Shown here in pieces: positions 10,308-21,066 of a stretch of 25,931 nucleotides of DNA. A program made the position numbers and the translations under genes. The stretch is from positions 132,475 through 158,405 of the forward strand of contig CAUDNR010004267.1 of the NCBI GenBank assembly GCA_958430865.1. The letters run 5' to 3'. Within the stretch, counting starts at the first letter, position 1. Each line of letters starts with the position of its first letter. Under the pieces are notes generated by a model. That model was not told where the DNA came from, searched no databases, and worked only from the letters and a program-made list of their open reading frames with translations. Source of the stretch: Entrophospora sp. SA101 (lineage: Eukaryota; Glomeromycota; Glomeromycetes; Entrophosporales; Entrophosporaceae).

Positions 10308-10932
10308 CCTCCTCTTCGTCATTGATATCATCACCAGCGTCAACGATGCTACCGACTCCGATGTTAATCGATACACAATTCATAAATTATTCAATATCGC
10401 CAACATTAATGCCAACAATGCCACCCGTTCCAATTATCGACAAATCATATTTGGAAAATTTAGCCATGGAAGAAAACAACAGGTTGACTTCTGGTAGTGA
10501 CAGCTACAATGGTAATACATTTAATGAATTATTAAATACTCATCCTCCATATGTTTACGATGAATCATCATATATTGGAAATTATTACACCGCCGCTACA
10601 ATGCCATACAATAATAATAACAATATGTTGGAACCAAATACATACAGTACGTAATTTTTTTTTTGGGTAAAAATTTTTGTGTGTATTGATTGGTGTAAAT
10701 TAACTTTAAAAAAAATTAGATGTGTTTAATAATTATCAATATAATAATCCTTTAATCGTACCATCACCATCTCCCAATATGTTTCGTGATATTCTTTGGA
10801 GAATAAATTCTGGTAGGCATGAAAATATTTCACACGTCATAAACCTTATACAAGAAAGTTTCGTTTTACTCACATATAACTATTTGAATTAAAATATTAT
10901 TTATTTTAGGTGATGCATCATCATTTTTATAA
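9495..10932 (+). CDS. Zn2Cys6 fungal-type transcription factor, right copy (spliced)
   Basis: This is the divergently oriented twin of the gene at 3516-2079. Exons are 9495-10014, 10095-10646, 10720-10812 and 10910-10932. Exon lengths 520+552+93+23 sum to 1188 nt, an exact multiple of three. Exon 3 and the short exon 4 are supported only by good splice signals and frame continuity. Reading through the last intron also gives an open frame to a stop at 10890-10892 (414 aa), so the C-terminus is uncertain. The ATG at 9495 is the first in frame, and a TATA-like TATATAAA lies at 9326-9333. The N-terminal 40 residues are rich in Lys, Asn and Thr, then comes the zinc cluster (41-67), then the basic linker. 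The remainder is low-complexity Asn, Ser, Thr and Pro sequence typical of activation regions. The family binds CGG-containing DNA; nothing here shows the target. Confidence 0.87.
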
Positions 10933-11092
10933 ATAATGAATTTTGATTTTCGATAATCGTTTATTTTTATAATTCAGTCATAAAACCTTTTTTTTTGTTA
11001 AAATAATATATCAAGAGATGGAATTTTTTATCCTTATTAATAACTATTTTTTCCCCAAACGCGCGAGATTAATTAAATCTTCAATTATTTTT

Positions 11093-11327
11093 TCACACAT
11101 ACATCATACATACAAAACATATTCTTTTTTTTCTTCGATTTTACCATAGACGTAAAAGTAATTTGATCAGTTTTTTGGTTAAAATACTTAAAACATTATG
11201 AAACCAATTATTTCTATAAAGATTTTTATGGTTTACGCTATGATATAAATTTTTTTTTTTAAAAAAAAAAATTTATTTTCAATGAGAGGGTTTTTAACGT
11301 TATATAAGTATAAAATGTAAATTGAGC
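11093..11327. other. 235-bp spacer between block B and block A, right copy only
   Basis: This single-copy stretch separates the right regulator copy from block A copy 2. It is absent from the left arrangement, where A and reversed B touch. AT-rich, no gene seen. Confidence 0.8.
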
Positions 11328-11490
11328 GAGCGCGCAATAGAATAAAATTAATTATTGTGTTGAATAAGAATAGAAGGTTCTAACCGTGTAACAAATCATT
11401 TATTTATATGTGTGATTGATTGTATATATGATCTAAACAGTGAGATATATATAATCAATCTACGGATCGATATTATTAAAATAGTAAGTG

Positions 11491-11524
<34 letters not shown>

Positions 11525-13249
11525 GCACATCAAGTGATAAAACCTGAATTACTCAGAACAAATAAATAAATTGTTCCAACAGTAATGATGATGACAACGA
11601 CAATGACAACAACAATGATAATGACAATAATAATAATTTTGGTATTGACGCGCGCTCGCACGGACATAAACAAACATTATTTATTATTATTATATACATA
11701 AGGTCATCATCATCGCCATCCAATCCATCTGTTTACTTGTTTGTTCGTTTTTCTTATTTATTATCATCGTTGTCAACATAATTACGATAATATTATCATA
11801 ATGAATGTAATTTTTTTCTTTGGCAAAAGTTGTTTAATAATTAGCATTCGACAATAATGATGAAACGTGATTTTTTTAAAATAATATTTTAAGCAACGGC
11901 CATCTCCAATCACTATAAAAGCTCATTTTCTGGGGAAAAAATCACCCGTAATTAGATTATGCACATCTGATGCTTCTTATGTAATGCTTGCTTAATCGAA
12001 AAAAATTTGTCCAGGATTTACCATAATTTTCATGATATTATTATTATTATTTGTTTATTTTTTATTTTTTATCATTTTTTTTTTTACAAAACAAACAAAT
12101 GATTAAAAAATGTCAATCTTTGTTTATGTTATTTTTTGAAAATTAACTTTATTCATATTTACGCTTACTTATTTTGTGCACATTTTTAATTTTCAATTCG
12201 TCATAAAATTAAAGTACGAGGGGTTTAAGAATTAATTAATTATTTTAAAGTTAAAACTTAAAAAAAAAATTTTGTGATAAAGAAACCATTTTGATCTGCT
12301 TTTTACATTCAAGACATACTACCAATAAAGCATTTATTGACTGAATTTTCCATTCACAAAAAAAAAAGTAATTAAAACTTTCTTAATAGATCATCTTCGG
12401 GCATTGCATATATATATATATATATGGATGTATGTATAGGTTATCATATGGATTTATTATCATTGTAAATTGATGAAAAATAATGACGAAAAGTTGGTGA
12501 TATTTCAATTAATTACACTATAATTGTCGGTGATTACCGCAAAACTCACATAAACAGAATATAATATATATAAATATGTATTGGTAGTATCGTCTTTCAT
12601 GCAAAAAGGCTTTCCTTCGCTTTAAATTTTAGTGGGATAATTTTAATGAGACCAATTCTCAAATTAATGATGAAATAGAGTTTTTTTTCTTATTTCACTA
12701 AATTGGTAAACACTATTTATTAATGCTATTTGATGGATGCCAGCCATTATATAATTTTTATAGAAGTCTAAATCTGCAAAAGGTCATCATTATAACCATC
12801 AGTACCAGATCATCAATTATCAGATTTATTATTGTCATTTAAATAATTAGTTAAATATATATGTAAGTTATCGTTTATAGAAAGAAGATTAATATATATA
12901 TAATTTTTTTCATTATATTAAAGTTCAACCTTGATAACAAAATAAGGTATTTAAAGACCTAGAAATTTTATTTTTCTGTTGAAAGATCAGTTCCACTTTT
13001 TAATAATAAATAAAAAATAAATAATCCAAATTATTTGGAAATTTACAAAAATCCGTGCTGTTAATAATGAATTGGCAAATAGTACAAACTAAGTAGGTAG
13101 TCTGTCGAATCTATTTTTTTGATCTCTCACACAAAAAACAATAATAATTTTTTAATTGTTTTAATAGATAAAAAAAAATCGCAATTTAGTGGCAAACAAA
13201 AGTAAATCATGATATTAACATGAAAACAAAAAAAAAATCGTGTGGAAAA
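11328..13249 (+). repeat. Block A, direct repeat copy 2 (about 1.92 kb)
   Basis: This is the second copy of the block at 1-1922, in the same orientation. The match ends after GTGTGGAAAA at 13249. The sequence then continues into DNA not seen after copy 1. It lies 235 bp downstream of the right-hand copy of the regulator gene, whereas copy 1 abuts the reversed gene copy directly. No gene was recognised inside. Microsatellites at 11496-11524 (AC) and 12408-12425 (AT) match those of copy 1 in length. Confidence 0.93.
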
Positions 13250-14104
13250 GACAAAAACTATTATATCGTATCGTGTTCGCCGTTAAAATTTTTTTATTTC
13301 TTCTTTCATTTTCTTTCTACTATTAGTTAATTAATTTATGTTTTTGGGTATGGACGAATTTCTATATTTATATTTATATATATATGTTATATTTTAAGTT
13401 TAATTTTAAGATTTTCTAAGATTTTAATGTTCATTAACGTCATCATCACCACCATCATTTTTTATTATTAATCACATACAAGTCTGGGTAAATGTGTTGA
13501 TATTTATAATTCACAAAAAAAATATTTGAAAAAGGTTATATACACGCGAAAATTTCTTTTATTTTTACATACACAATATATATATATATATATATTATTT
13601 TTTTTTTTTTTCGAAATTAAAAGAGAGAGAATTGAAAAGCATCAAAAAAAAAAAAAAATTTTTTTATTTTAATTTATTTTGTAAATATTTGTTTATACTG
13701 TTATTTTTTTATGAGAAAAAATCTTAAAATTTTGTCTTTTAATATATATTTTTATTTTCTAGTAAAGTCTTTATTGTCTATTTCTTCTTGTAAAAGTTGT
13801 AAATATATAAATTGTTACTCTTACAAATAGATTTTTTATAAAATTGTGTGTACTCTCTTTATCTTTTCTTGTAGATCGAATTTTACGAAAAAATTCTTAA
13901 TAAATTTATATTAATATTAATTAAATTATGCGATTATTTTTCTTCCCCGCAATATTAATGTGGGTGCTTTGATGATAAATATTATTTTATGGAGTGATGG
14001 TGATAATTGATCAAACAATGAATTTCCAATTCATTGTTATGATAACGAAGATCAATACATTTATTTTTGTTGGCTTTCCCCGTTATTTTTTCTTCTGCAT
14101 AGGT

Positions 14105-14277
14105 GGGAAAAACAATTCCCGAGGTGTAGCGGCGTTCCATTTTAGCATTTTATTTAGTTGTTTGGTTATGTGGAGGTTAAATGTAACCCTGGGTTGTCGA
14201 TAAAATGATGATTGTTGGTAAAATGAATGCTTCCCTTTTTCCGTCACCTCGGAAAGTCACGGAAATTGTTTTTTCCC
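14105..14277. repeat. Imperfect foldback (inverted repeat), MITE-like
   Basis: The left arm at 14105-14126 (GGGAAAAACAATTCC then CGAGGTG) pairs with the right arm at about 14246-14277 (CACCTCGG then GGAAATTGTTTTTTCCC). The right arm carries about ten extra bases. Pairing continues inward through ATTTTA-type segments. The unit is distinctly richer in G and C than the flanks. No internal gene and no clear target-site duplication were seen. Confidence 0.45.
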
Positions 14278-16819
14278 AAAGAACGACGATATAACTTATT
14301 GCGCGTATTAGAACATCAAAGTACAAAAGAAAAACCCAAGTTCCAGAAGTTTCGTCGGTTTTTTCGAATGTGATTTTTGACCATATTAATATTAGTTGTA
14401 ATATTAATTTAACATGTGTAAATTTACATTGCAAATTTTTTTTAAGCCAAGCAATAATCAATTAAATGCGCGTCCTTTATTCACAATCTTTTTTGGTGCG
14501 CAAGTTGCAATTAATTAATTTATAATACATATTCTGAGCATTAACATTAATTAATTAAAAAAGGAAGAAATCTATATTATTGTTATTATTATTATTATTA
14601 TTATTACTGTTATTATCATTATTTATTATTTGATTATTATTTAATTGATTACCTAATGATTTATAATTTACTAATTAACTGTTGTGTGTGGGTGGAACTT
14701 ATGCAATTTGGATCATAATTTCCCTTTTTCAAAATTTCGTGGAGTGACAAACTTTCTATTTTGTGTTTTCAAATGTCATGTATATCATTCCCCTCCCAAG
14801 ACAACGGATTTTTTTTAATCAATTGAGGAGCTTCAAAAAAAAAAAATTTTTTTTCTAAAATAATTGATTAATGCAATAAACAAAAAGTTACTCTTTTTAA
14901 TTTTGGATGCATGATGATAAAGAACCTGAAAATAAATACAGTAGTAGTAACATATACATTCCCTTATCTAATACAGGAGGGATTATGTTTGTTCATGTGT
15001 TCATTTGGCTTGATTATTTATTTACATAAAATAATTTACCAAATTTGATCTAAAATATAAAACTTTTGTCGTGGTGATCATGATTTTTTCACGTAGAAAC
15101 AAATATTTTCTAAAAACTTCAATTTAATAATTGTTCATGCATTCTCATTCATTCATTCTCTGATGAAGCCTAATCCCGTTTTAGTAAATATATTTATTCT
15201 AAAAATACGTATTAAAACGTATCAAAACTGTAATTCTTGGTTTGTTTCACCACATAAAATTTTTTTTTATCAAGTCTTTAATAAACATTTTAATTTGTCA
15301 AACCCACTATTTCCTATTATGTAATCGAAGGGGGAGGGAGTTAACGAACGTGCGAACCTGCGACAAAAAAACATAAAACAGTAAATGGAAATTGAAGATT
15401 GAGTAAATATCGAATGTGTTGTAATTATTTACGTGTAAAAATATTAATATTAATTATTATTAATATATTTATGTATGCATGTGTGTGTATGTACGTATTG
15501 ATAAACAATAATCATTATTATGTTATTAACAAAATAATAAACTTAATGGAAAAAATTTTTTACGTTCGCACCATATGTTTTATCAAATCTTCTTTTTTGG
15601 AAGAATAAAATCAAGCTATTCCGGATTAATATTTTTTTAAAAAAAAAATTCCTCAAGGCATGCATTTATATATATATATATATATATCTGCACATACCCA
15701 CGTACTGAAATTAAAAGATTGATTTCATCGTTTTTATCATCATCAAATTGACAAATCAGCCTTTTAACTTTAATTTTGTATCTTTAAATTATTTGTTTAT
15801 GAGAACGGAAAATCAATAACCAAAGTTTACCTACAAGAAGACCATCACTTAATGATTTAATCAATTCACTTTATTGGTTAGTTAACGATATTTTATGTTA
15901 TCAGATGAATTTTTGTGAATCAATCATTTTATTCTTATTATGCAACCTCGGTGATTTTAATTTTGATTGTATTTATTAAATTTATTCGGTAGTTATTTTA
16001 TTATACAAAATTCTAAATAAATAATTTATATAAAAAGATCAAAAAGTTAAATTATTTTTAAATCAGGAATTTCTTCTTCCTGCACAAAAAAAATTTATGG
16101 CTAATCAAGCCTCTACTTTCTTTCTCTTTTTCGGTGTTTTTCTTAACAATCATATCGATTTCTTAAATAAACAAAATATTCATGATAAATTTGCATTTTT
16201 AAGCATGTTTAATCACGAATAATAATTGTCCATTGGTTAATCACCTAGAAAGTTGAACATTTAACTTAGGTTAAAGAGCCTCTTTTTTTCGTTTTGTAAT
16301 AATGAGTTATTATAACGATTTATTGATATTTTATTTTAATTTTTTAGGTTTTTTTTTCTTGATGAAAAAGGAACCATCATCGTGGATTAATTAAAAGAAA
16401 ATTTCGATTATTTATTTCTTTTCGTTATATTTTTTTTCGTTTCTTTTTTTTTTTATTAAAAAAAAATTTTTTTTTGGAAAATTGATCAACATAATTGACA
16501 CATTTCGATTTATTCTTTATTCTTTATTTTTTTCTACTATTTTTATAAAACATATATATCCATATCCAAAACAAATTAATTAACGATAATAATGATAAAT
16601 TTTATTTATTAACAAAAATGTTAATATTTAAAGATCTATATTATAATTAATTGGTATGTTTTTGATTTTCCCTCGAATTACAAGTTATTTTTTCATATTA
16701 ATATGATTAAGATGTTAATTTGTGTATTTTTTATTTGTTTTTAAGTGAAAAAATAAGCATTGAATTATTATTTTGTCTTGTGTTTTTTTTATATATAAGT
16801 AATAAATAATAATCAATAT

Positions 16820-16846
16820 AATAATAATAATAATAAATAATAATCA

Positions 16847-16895
<49 letters not shown>
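16820..16895. repeat. AAT/ATA microsatellite
   Basis: A long trinucleotide tract with an interrupted first part. It creates a spurious poly-Ile frame on the minus strand. Confidence 0.85.
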
Positions 16896-16896
<1 letters not shown>

Positions 16897-17458
16897 TTCT
16901 TTTTTTTAATTTGAATGATAAAATCGATACTACTAATACACGGATAACCTTCGGATGAGTCGATCACGAATAACCGAGTGTGGTCAACCGATTTATCACA
17001 AACACGTGATTTTGAAAATGAAATAAAATCTTCTCCAATAATAATAAAAATTATACAATATGACAAATAAATGGTTTTATAGTAGTTTGTTTCAAAAAAC
17101 TTGTAATAATATTCTTTGTTGCTTTTAGCATTATCAACTTGATGTCATAATTAAAAAAATCAAAAAATCGTGTTTAATCGTGTAACTTTATACACGTGAC
17201 TCTTCCCAAAGATATAAACTTGAACAAAATTTATAGTACAAATAAATCAATAAATAAATAATGTGTATTAATAATGTTGATATTGATGAGAAATATAATG
17301 GTGGAAACAAAAACAGTAGATTTTTTTTGGTTCATTTAAAAATTAAATTTAAAAATTTGTTTAAAAAAAAGGTAGAAAAATAAAACAAAAATTTCTTAAA
17401 AAAATATATATATATTAAATTTTATATAACGAATGAATGATATTGTTTACAACAATAG

Positions 17459-19683
17459 CCAATTCTTCACCGTCGATACCGCTATACTAATAATGATAAT
17501 GATAATAATACGTTTCAAAATTTACTACCAAATCATAAAGATGTTGATGTTTCTAATATTAATAATCCGGAATATGCTAAAACGGCCCTACAAGCAATCG
17601 ATCAAATTTCATCAGAATTGAGAGAAATAAGCTTAAAAGTTGTTGTTTAAATTTTTTTTGATGATAACTTTAAAAATTTAAAATAATATTTAAATACATG
17701 ACATACGTAAAAATAGATTCATGAACATCCAGAATTAGGAAATCAAGAAAAATATGCACATGAATTGTTAGTTACATATTTGAAATCCAAAGGATTTGAA
17801 GTAACTCCAAGTGCATATGGAATCGAAACAGCTTTTACTGCAGAATTTCAATCTAAAGTTGGAAAAGGAAAAGTAGTGTCATTTAATTCTGGTAATTAGA
17901 AAAAATTGGATTGATTTTGATTTTCTTTATCGTAATCATTAACACTAATTTACTTTTTAGAGTGGGTGATCATTTTAAATTTTGGTTTTACTCTCTTAAA
18001 TTTATATGCATATATTAATATATGGTTATTTAAATTGAACATTTTGTGAATTTTAAGGTATGATGCACTTCCAGGAATAGGTCATGCCTGTGGTCATAGT
18101 AAGTTACTATACATGGTTATGTAAATGGGTTTATAAATTAAGATATTTTTTAAATCTCATTTATATTTACTTACTCATGCAAATATAGATTTAATAGCAA
18201 TAAGCGGTGTTGCTGCTGCAATTGGTATTAAATCAGTTATTGAAAAATATGAAATTGAAGGAACTGTAAAATTATTTGGCACTCCTGCTGAAGGTATTTA
18301 TTTATTATCATTATTATCATTATTATCATTATCATTATTATTATTATTAATGTTATATATTATATATGTTTATGTTTTTTTTAAAGAAAGTACTAATGGA
18401 AAAATTGATTTAATTGAGGCTGGTGCTTATGATAATGTTGATATTTCTTTGATGGTTCATCCAGGGTTTCTAAATAATTTACATCATCATTATTATAATA
18501 ATTACTATTTTAAAATGCTATTATTAATTAATTATTGGTATTGTTTTTTAAATAGCGTTATTGATGCAGCATTCATGAGTTTTCTCGCATTAAGACCTGT
18601 TACTGTAGAATATTTTGGAAAGAATGCACATGCTTCAGGTATTCTAAATAACCAAATATGTTTCATATACGTATGTATGTGTATATATGTATGTATGTAT
18701 GTATGTATGTAATATTTATTTGTTAATTTTTAGGAGATCCATGGAATGGTATTTTATTAATCGAAAATATATATGAATCTTGGTTTTTTTTTTGAGAGAA
18801 AAAATTAAAACCAATAAAAAAATTTTTAATTTTTTATATAATTGATTAGGAATTAATGCATTAGATGCTTTAATTTCGGCTTATAACAATATTTCATTAC
18901 TGAGACAACAAATTTTACCTACTGATAGGTAGCAAAAAAAAGTCATTAATTGATTTCAAAAAATTTATTATTTTAAAAAAATCTTTTTTGTTTTTTTTAG
19001 AATTCATGGAATCATTACTAATGGTGGAAATGCTCCAAACAGTTAAATAATTTTTCTTTTTAAATTTCAATCTATAATAATAATCATTTTTTTAATATAA
19101 TTTATTTATTTAGTTATTCCTGATTATACTTCTGGATCATTTTATATTCGTGGTAAAACAAGAAATGATTTAAGATCTTTACAACCACGTATTCAAAAAT
19201 GCTTTGATGCTGCATCTGAAGCTACTGGAACTAAAGTAAAAACTAATTGGAAAAAAGAAGTTCATGGTAATATTTAAAATTTCTTTTTTGAAATTAATGT
19301 AATATAATAATAATAATAATCTATGATATGAATAAGTAGATGTTAAAAGCAATGAACCTTTAGCTACAAGATATGAATACTATTTAACCAATGTATTTGG
19401 TAAAAACTTCCGACCAAAACATGAACAATCAGCATTCCCAATTGGCTCAACTGATCAAGGTAATGTTACGTATGTAGTGCCTGGTATACACCCAATGTAC
19501 GATATACATACATTACCTGGTGGCAATTCTAATCATACAATAGGATTTACTAAAGCTGCTAAAACTATTTTGGCACATGAGGAAACCATTATAGCTTCTA
19601 AAGGTATTACTTTGGTTGGTTTGGATTTCTTGATTGATGACAAATTTTCTAAAGAAGTAAAGAGGGCTTTTACTGAAAATTAA
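17459..19683 (+). CDS. M20-family metallopeptidase/amidohydrolase, 12 exons, start unresolved
   Basis: Predicted cytosolic metal-dependent hydrolase of amide or dipeptide bonds, resembling the M20D group (PM20D2/AbgB-like); the substrate is unknown. Exons: to 17638, 17717-17891, 17961 (one base), 18058-18098, 18189-18293, 18387-18465, 18556-18638, 18734-18748 (15 nt), 18850-18928, 19001-19041, 19114-19266, 19340-19683. Together they give 1296 nt, 431 codons plus a stop. Metal-site motifs appear in order: EYDALPGIGHACGHN, TPAEES, GKNAHASGDPWNG and, near the C-terminus, GGNSNHTIGF. All introns are GT-AG, mostly 69-101 nt. The N-terminus is unclear. The frame runs back to a TAG at 17456-17458 that doubles as a splice acceptor. 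One candidate first exon is 17298-17315 (in phase, 143-nt intron). Another is an ATG at 17433 that would need a frameshift. Length fits the family. Confidence 0.85.
17961..17961 (+). other. Putative single-nucleotide exon of the M20 gene
   Basis: The base A is preceded by a strong acceptor (TACTTTTTAG, 17951-17960) and followed by GTGGGT, which fits GTRNGT. Exon 2 ends with G at 17891 and the next exon starts with G at 18058. G plus A plus G gives the Glu of the conserved EYDALPG motif. Skipping the base shifts the frame and soon gives a stop. The introns on each side would be 69 and 96 nt, normal for this gene, versus 166 nt if merged. Confidence 0.55.
18664..18711. repeat. GTAT-type tetranucleotide repeat in an M20 intron
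   Basis: Imperfect ATGT/GTAT repeats within the intron at 18639-18733. It lies immediately before the 15-nt exon. A TTATCA-type repeat (about 18301-18348) occupies another intron. Confidence 0.7.
18734..18748 (+). other. 15-nt microexon of the M20 gene
   Basis: GAGATCCATGGAATG encodes the GDPWNG part of the conserved HASGDPWNG-I segment. It lies between introns 18639-18733 (95 nt) and 18749-18849 (101 nt), both GT-AG. The flanking exons join in phase only when it is included together with the conserved motif. Confidence 0.8.
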
Positions 19684-20093
19684 TGATTGATGATCAAAAT
19701 AACAAATATTAGAATGTATAATTTCTAAAAATTCAAATCATAAATTATAACTCGAATTGAAATTGGGCTTTTAAAAAGAATAATAATGATGTTTTTGAAG
19801 AAATATGAAAAACGTAAAGATTTATAAAATATTAATAAAAAAATTTCATATTATTTATTTGAAAAAAAAAAAAAATTTAAATTATCATTATCTTAATTTA
19901 CTTAATACTTTTATATATATTAATATTAAATAATCTTAATTCTTTGCCAATTTGCCAATAAATTTTCTAAATAAAAATTTTTTTTGCCAAAAATGTTATC
20001 ATATAAAAAACTTCCTTATTCATATATATATAATTGTCTTATTTACAAAAGAATAAATAATTTCAATTATTTCAATTATTTCAATTATTTCAA
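19684..20093. other. Convergent 3' intergenic region
   Basis: AT-rich DNA between the tails of the M20 gene (+) and the F-box gene (-). It has several AATAAA-like signals, for example near 19830. A 9-bp tandem repeat (TTCAATTAT, about four units, 20062-20099) overlaps the stop region of the F-box gene. No other gene was seen. Confidence 0.6.
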
Positions 20094-20099
20094 TTATTT
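20062..20099. repeat. 9-bp tandem repeat, about four units
   Basis: TTCAATTAT is repeated head to tail. It runs into the last codons of the F-box gene (stop at 20094-20096). Confidence 0.85.
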
Positions 20100-21066
20100 A
20101 TTATTTTTAATTCCATGACTAAATAATTGTTGAAATTCTTGTTTTTGATAAGGTTTCATGTCATGTAAAATATTCCTGATTTCAATCTCTTTCTCAGCTA
20201 TCCAAGACATTTTTCGATCTTCATCATCAAAGCCATTTAAAATTTCCATTGTATTTTCTATATCAGATTTCCAATAAAATCTTTGATAGAAAACCGATGG
20301 ATTAAAACACTTTGTAGACGGAATAAGCGAAAATACTTCTTTTGGAATCGAAGATGGTGGGTTACGTATTCTTTGATTTTAATTTAATTTTTTAGAGTTG
20401 GTTGTTAGTTGATTAAATGAAAATATGTGTTAATATGTATACATAATATCATTTTATATATACTTACGATAATTGTATAGTTTTTTCACCGAAACAATTC
20501 CCACAACAAATAATCATTGAAGGCCAAATCTCGTAATAAAATTTTTCATACGATCCATCACAAAATTGACATTTATCTGCTAATAAAGTTAGCCAGATGT
20601 ATTTTTGTTCGGTTAAGCCAAATGGTGGATCTAATTCCGGATATTTCAGAAATTTCTTTCTAGATTCTCTCCAAATCAATTGTGTTGCATCAGATTTCGA
20701 CCATAACAAATTACGAAAATACTTGCATGTTGTTGATAAACTATACAAATCATACGGTGAAGTTTCTTTACAAATTTCTATTATGATCTCAGTCGGTAAT
20801 TTAATTAATGAAATTTTATATTCGCCATCTATTTTTGAATTATTATTACAAGAATTAACAGTTACTGTTGTTGATATTGATGTTACTGATGTTGTAGAAG
20901 TTAAGGTTGCTGAATTTATTGTTGTGGTGGTTGCAATAGATGATAAATCTAACTTTTCTCTATAGCATTTTTCAGGCTGTATAATGTTGGTACAATCTGA
21001 TTTATTATTACATATAATAAATTCACGTAAAACTGTAAACAATTCACATATTGTTACACAAGTCAT
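20094..21066 (-). CDS. F-box protein with C-terminal Cys motif (two exons)
   Basis: Likely substrate-recognition subunit of an SCF-type ubiquitin ligase. Exon 1 is 21066-20468 and exon 2 is 20370-20094. The intron 20467-20371 (97 nt) has a strong GTAAGT donor and an AAAG acceptor. The joined frame is 291 aa. Residues 1-80 are variable, with a Thr/Ser run at about 45-72. The F-box spans about 85-125, with IKLPTEIIIEICKETSPYDL and CKYFRNLLW. It is followed by IWRESRKKF, which is common after fungal F-boxes, and a CxxC (166, 169) plus CCxxC (187-191) pair that may bind zinc. Exon 2 adds about 91 charged residues rich in Lys, Glu and Gln, with no known fold seen. Without the second exon the protein would stop one codon past the splice site. 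The target is unknown. The first ATG was taken as the start. Confidence 0.85.

Larger units (their letters stand above)
9248..11092 (+). repeat. Block B, inverted repeat right arm (1845 bp)
   Basis: This is the reverse complement of 1919-3763, separated from it by a 5484-bp spacer. It carries the + strand copy of the Zn2Cys6 regulator with its core promoter. The outer end coincides with the matching 26-bp tandem pair at 9248-9299. Beyond 9248 on this side and 3763 on the other the sequences are unrelated. Beyond 11092 the resemblance to the left copy fades after a short imperfect GTGTG/AAAA match. Confidence 0.95.
13250..17297. other. Largely gene-free AT-rich region
   Basis: No protein-coding gene was recognised. 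It contains a foldback structure at 14105-14277, TTA microsatellites near 14577-14606 and a long AAT tract at about 16820-16895. The open frames at 13994-14203, 14177-14461, 15399-15608 and 16731-17066 are low-complexity or antisense to simple repeats. They have no family resemblance that I can see. Confidence 0.55.

Noticed and set aside
13994..14461. Overlapping frames of 69 and 94 codons on opposite strands
   Set aside because: They overlie the foldback element, which explains the more complex composition; no domain was recognised.
16731..17066. 111-codon minus frame with a long Ile run
   Set aside because: It spans the AAT microsatellite; the remainder shows no coding character.
18350..18712. 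Single continuous 120-codon frame inside the M20 gene
   Set aside because: It reads through two introns. Only the parts matching exons 18387-18465 and 18556-18638 are real coding sequence.
20597..20965. Plus-strand frame of 122 codons
   Set aside because: Antisense shadow of the F-box exon, which has the recognisable F-box and a valid splice to exon 2.
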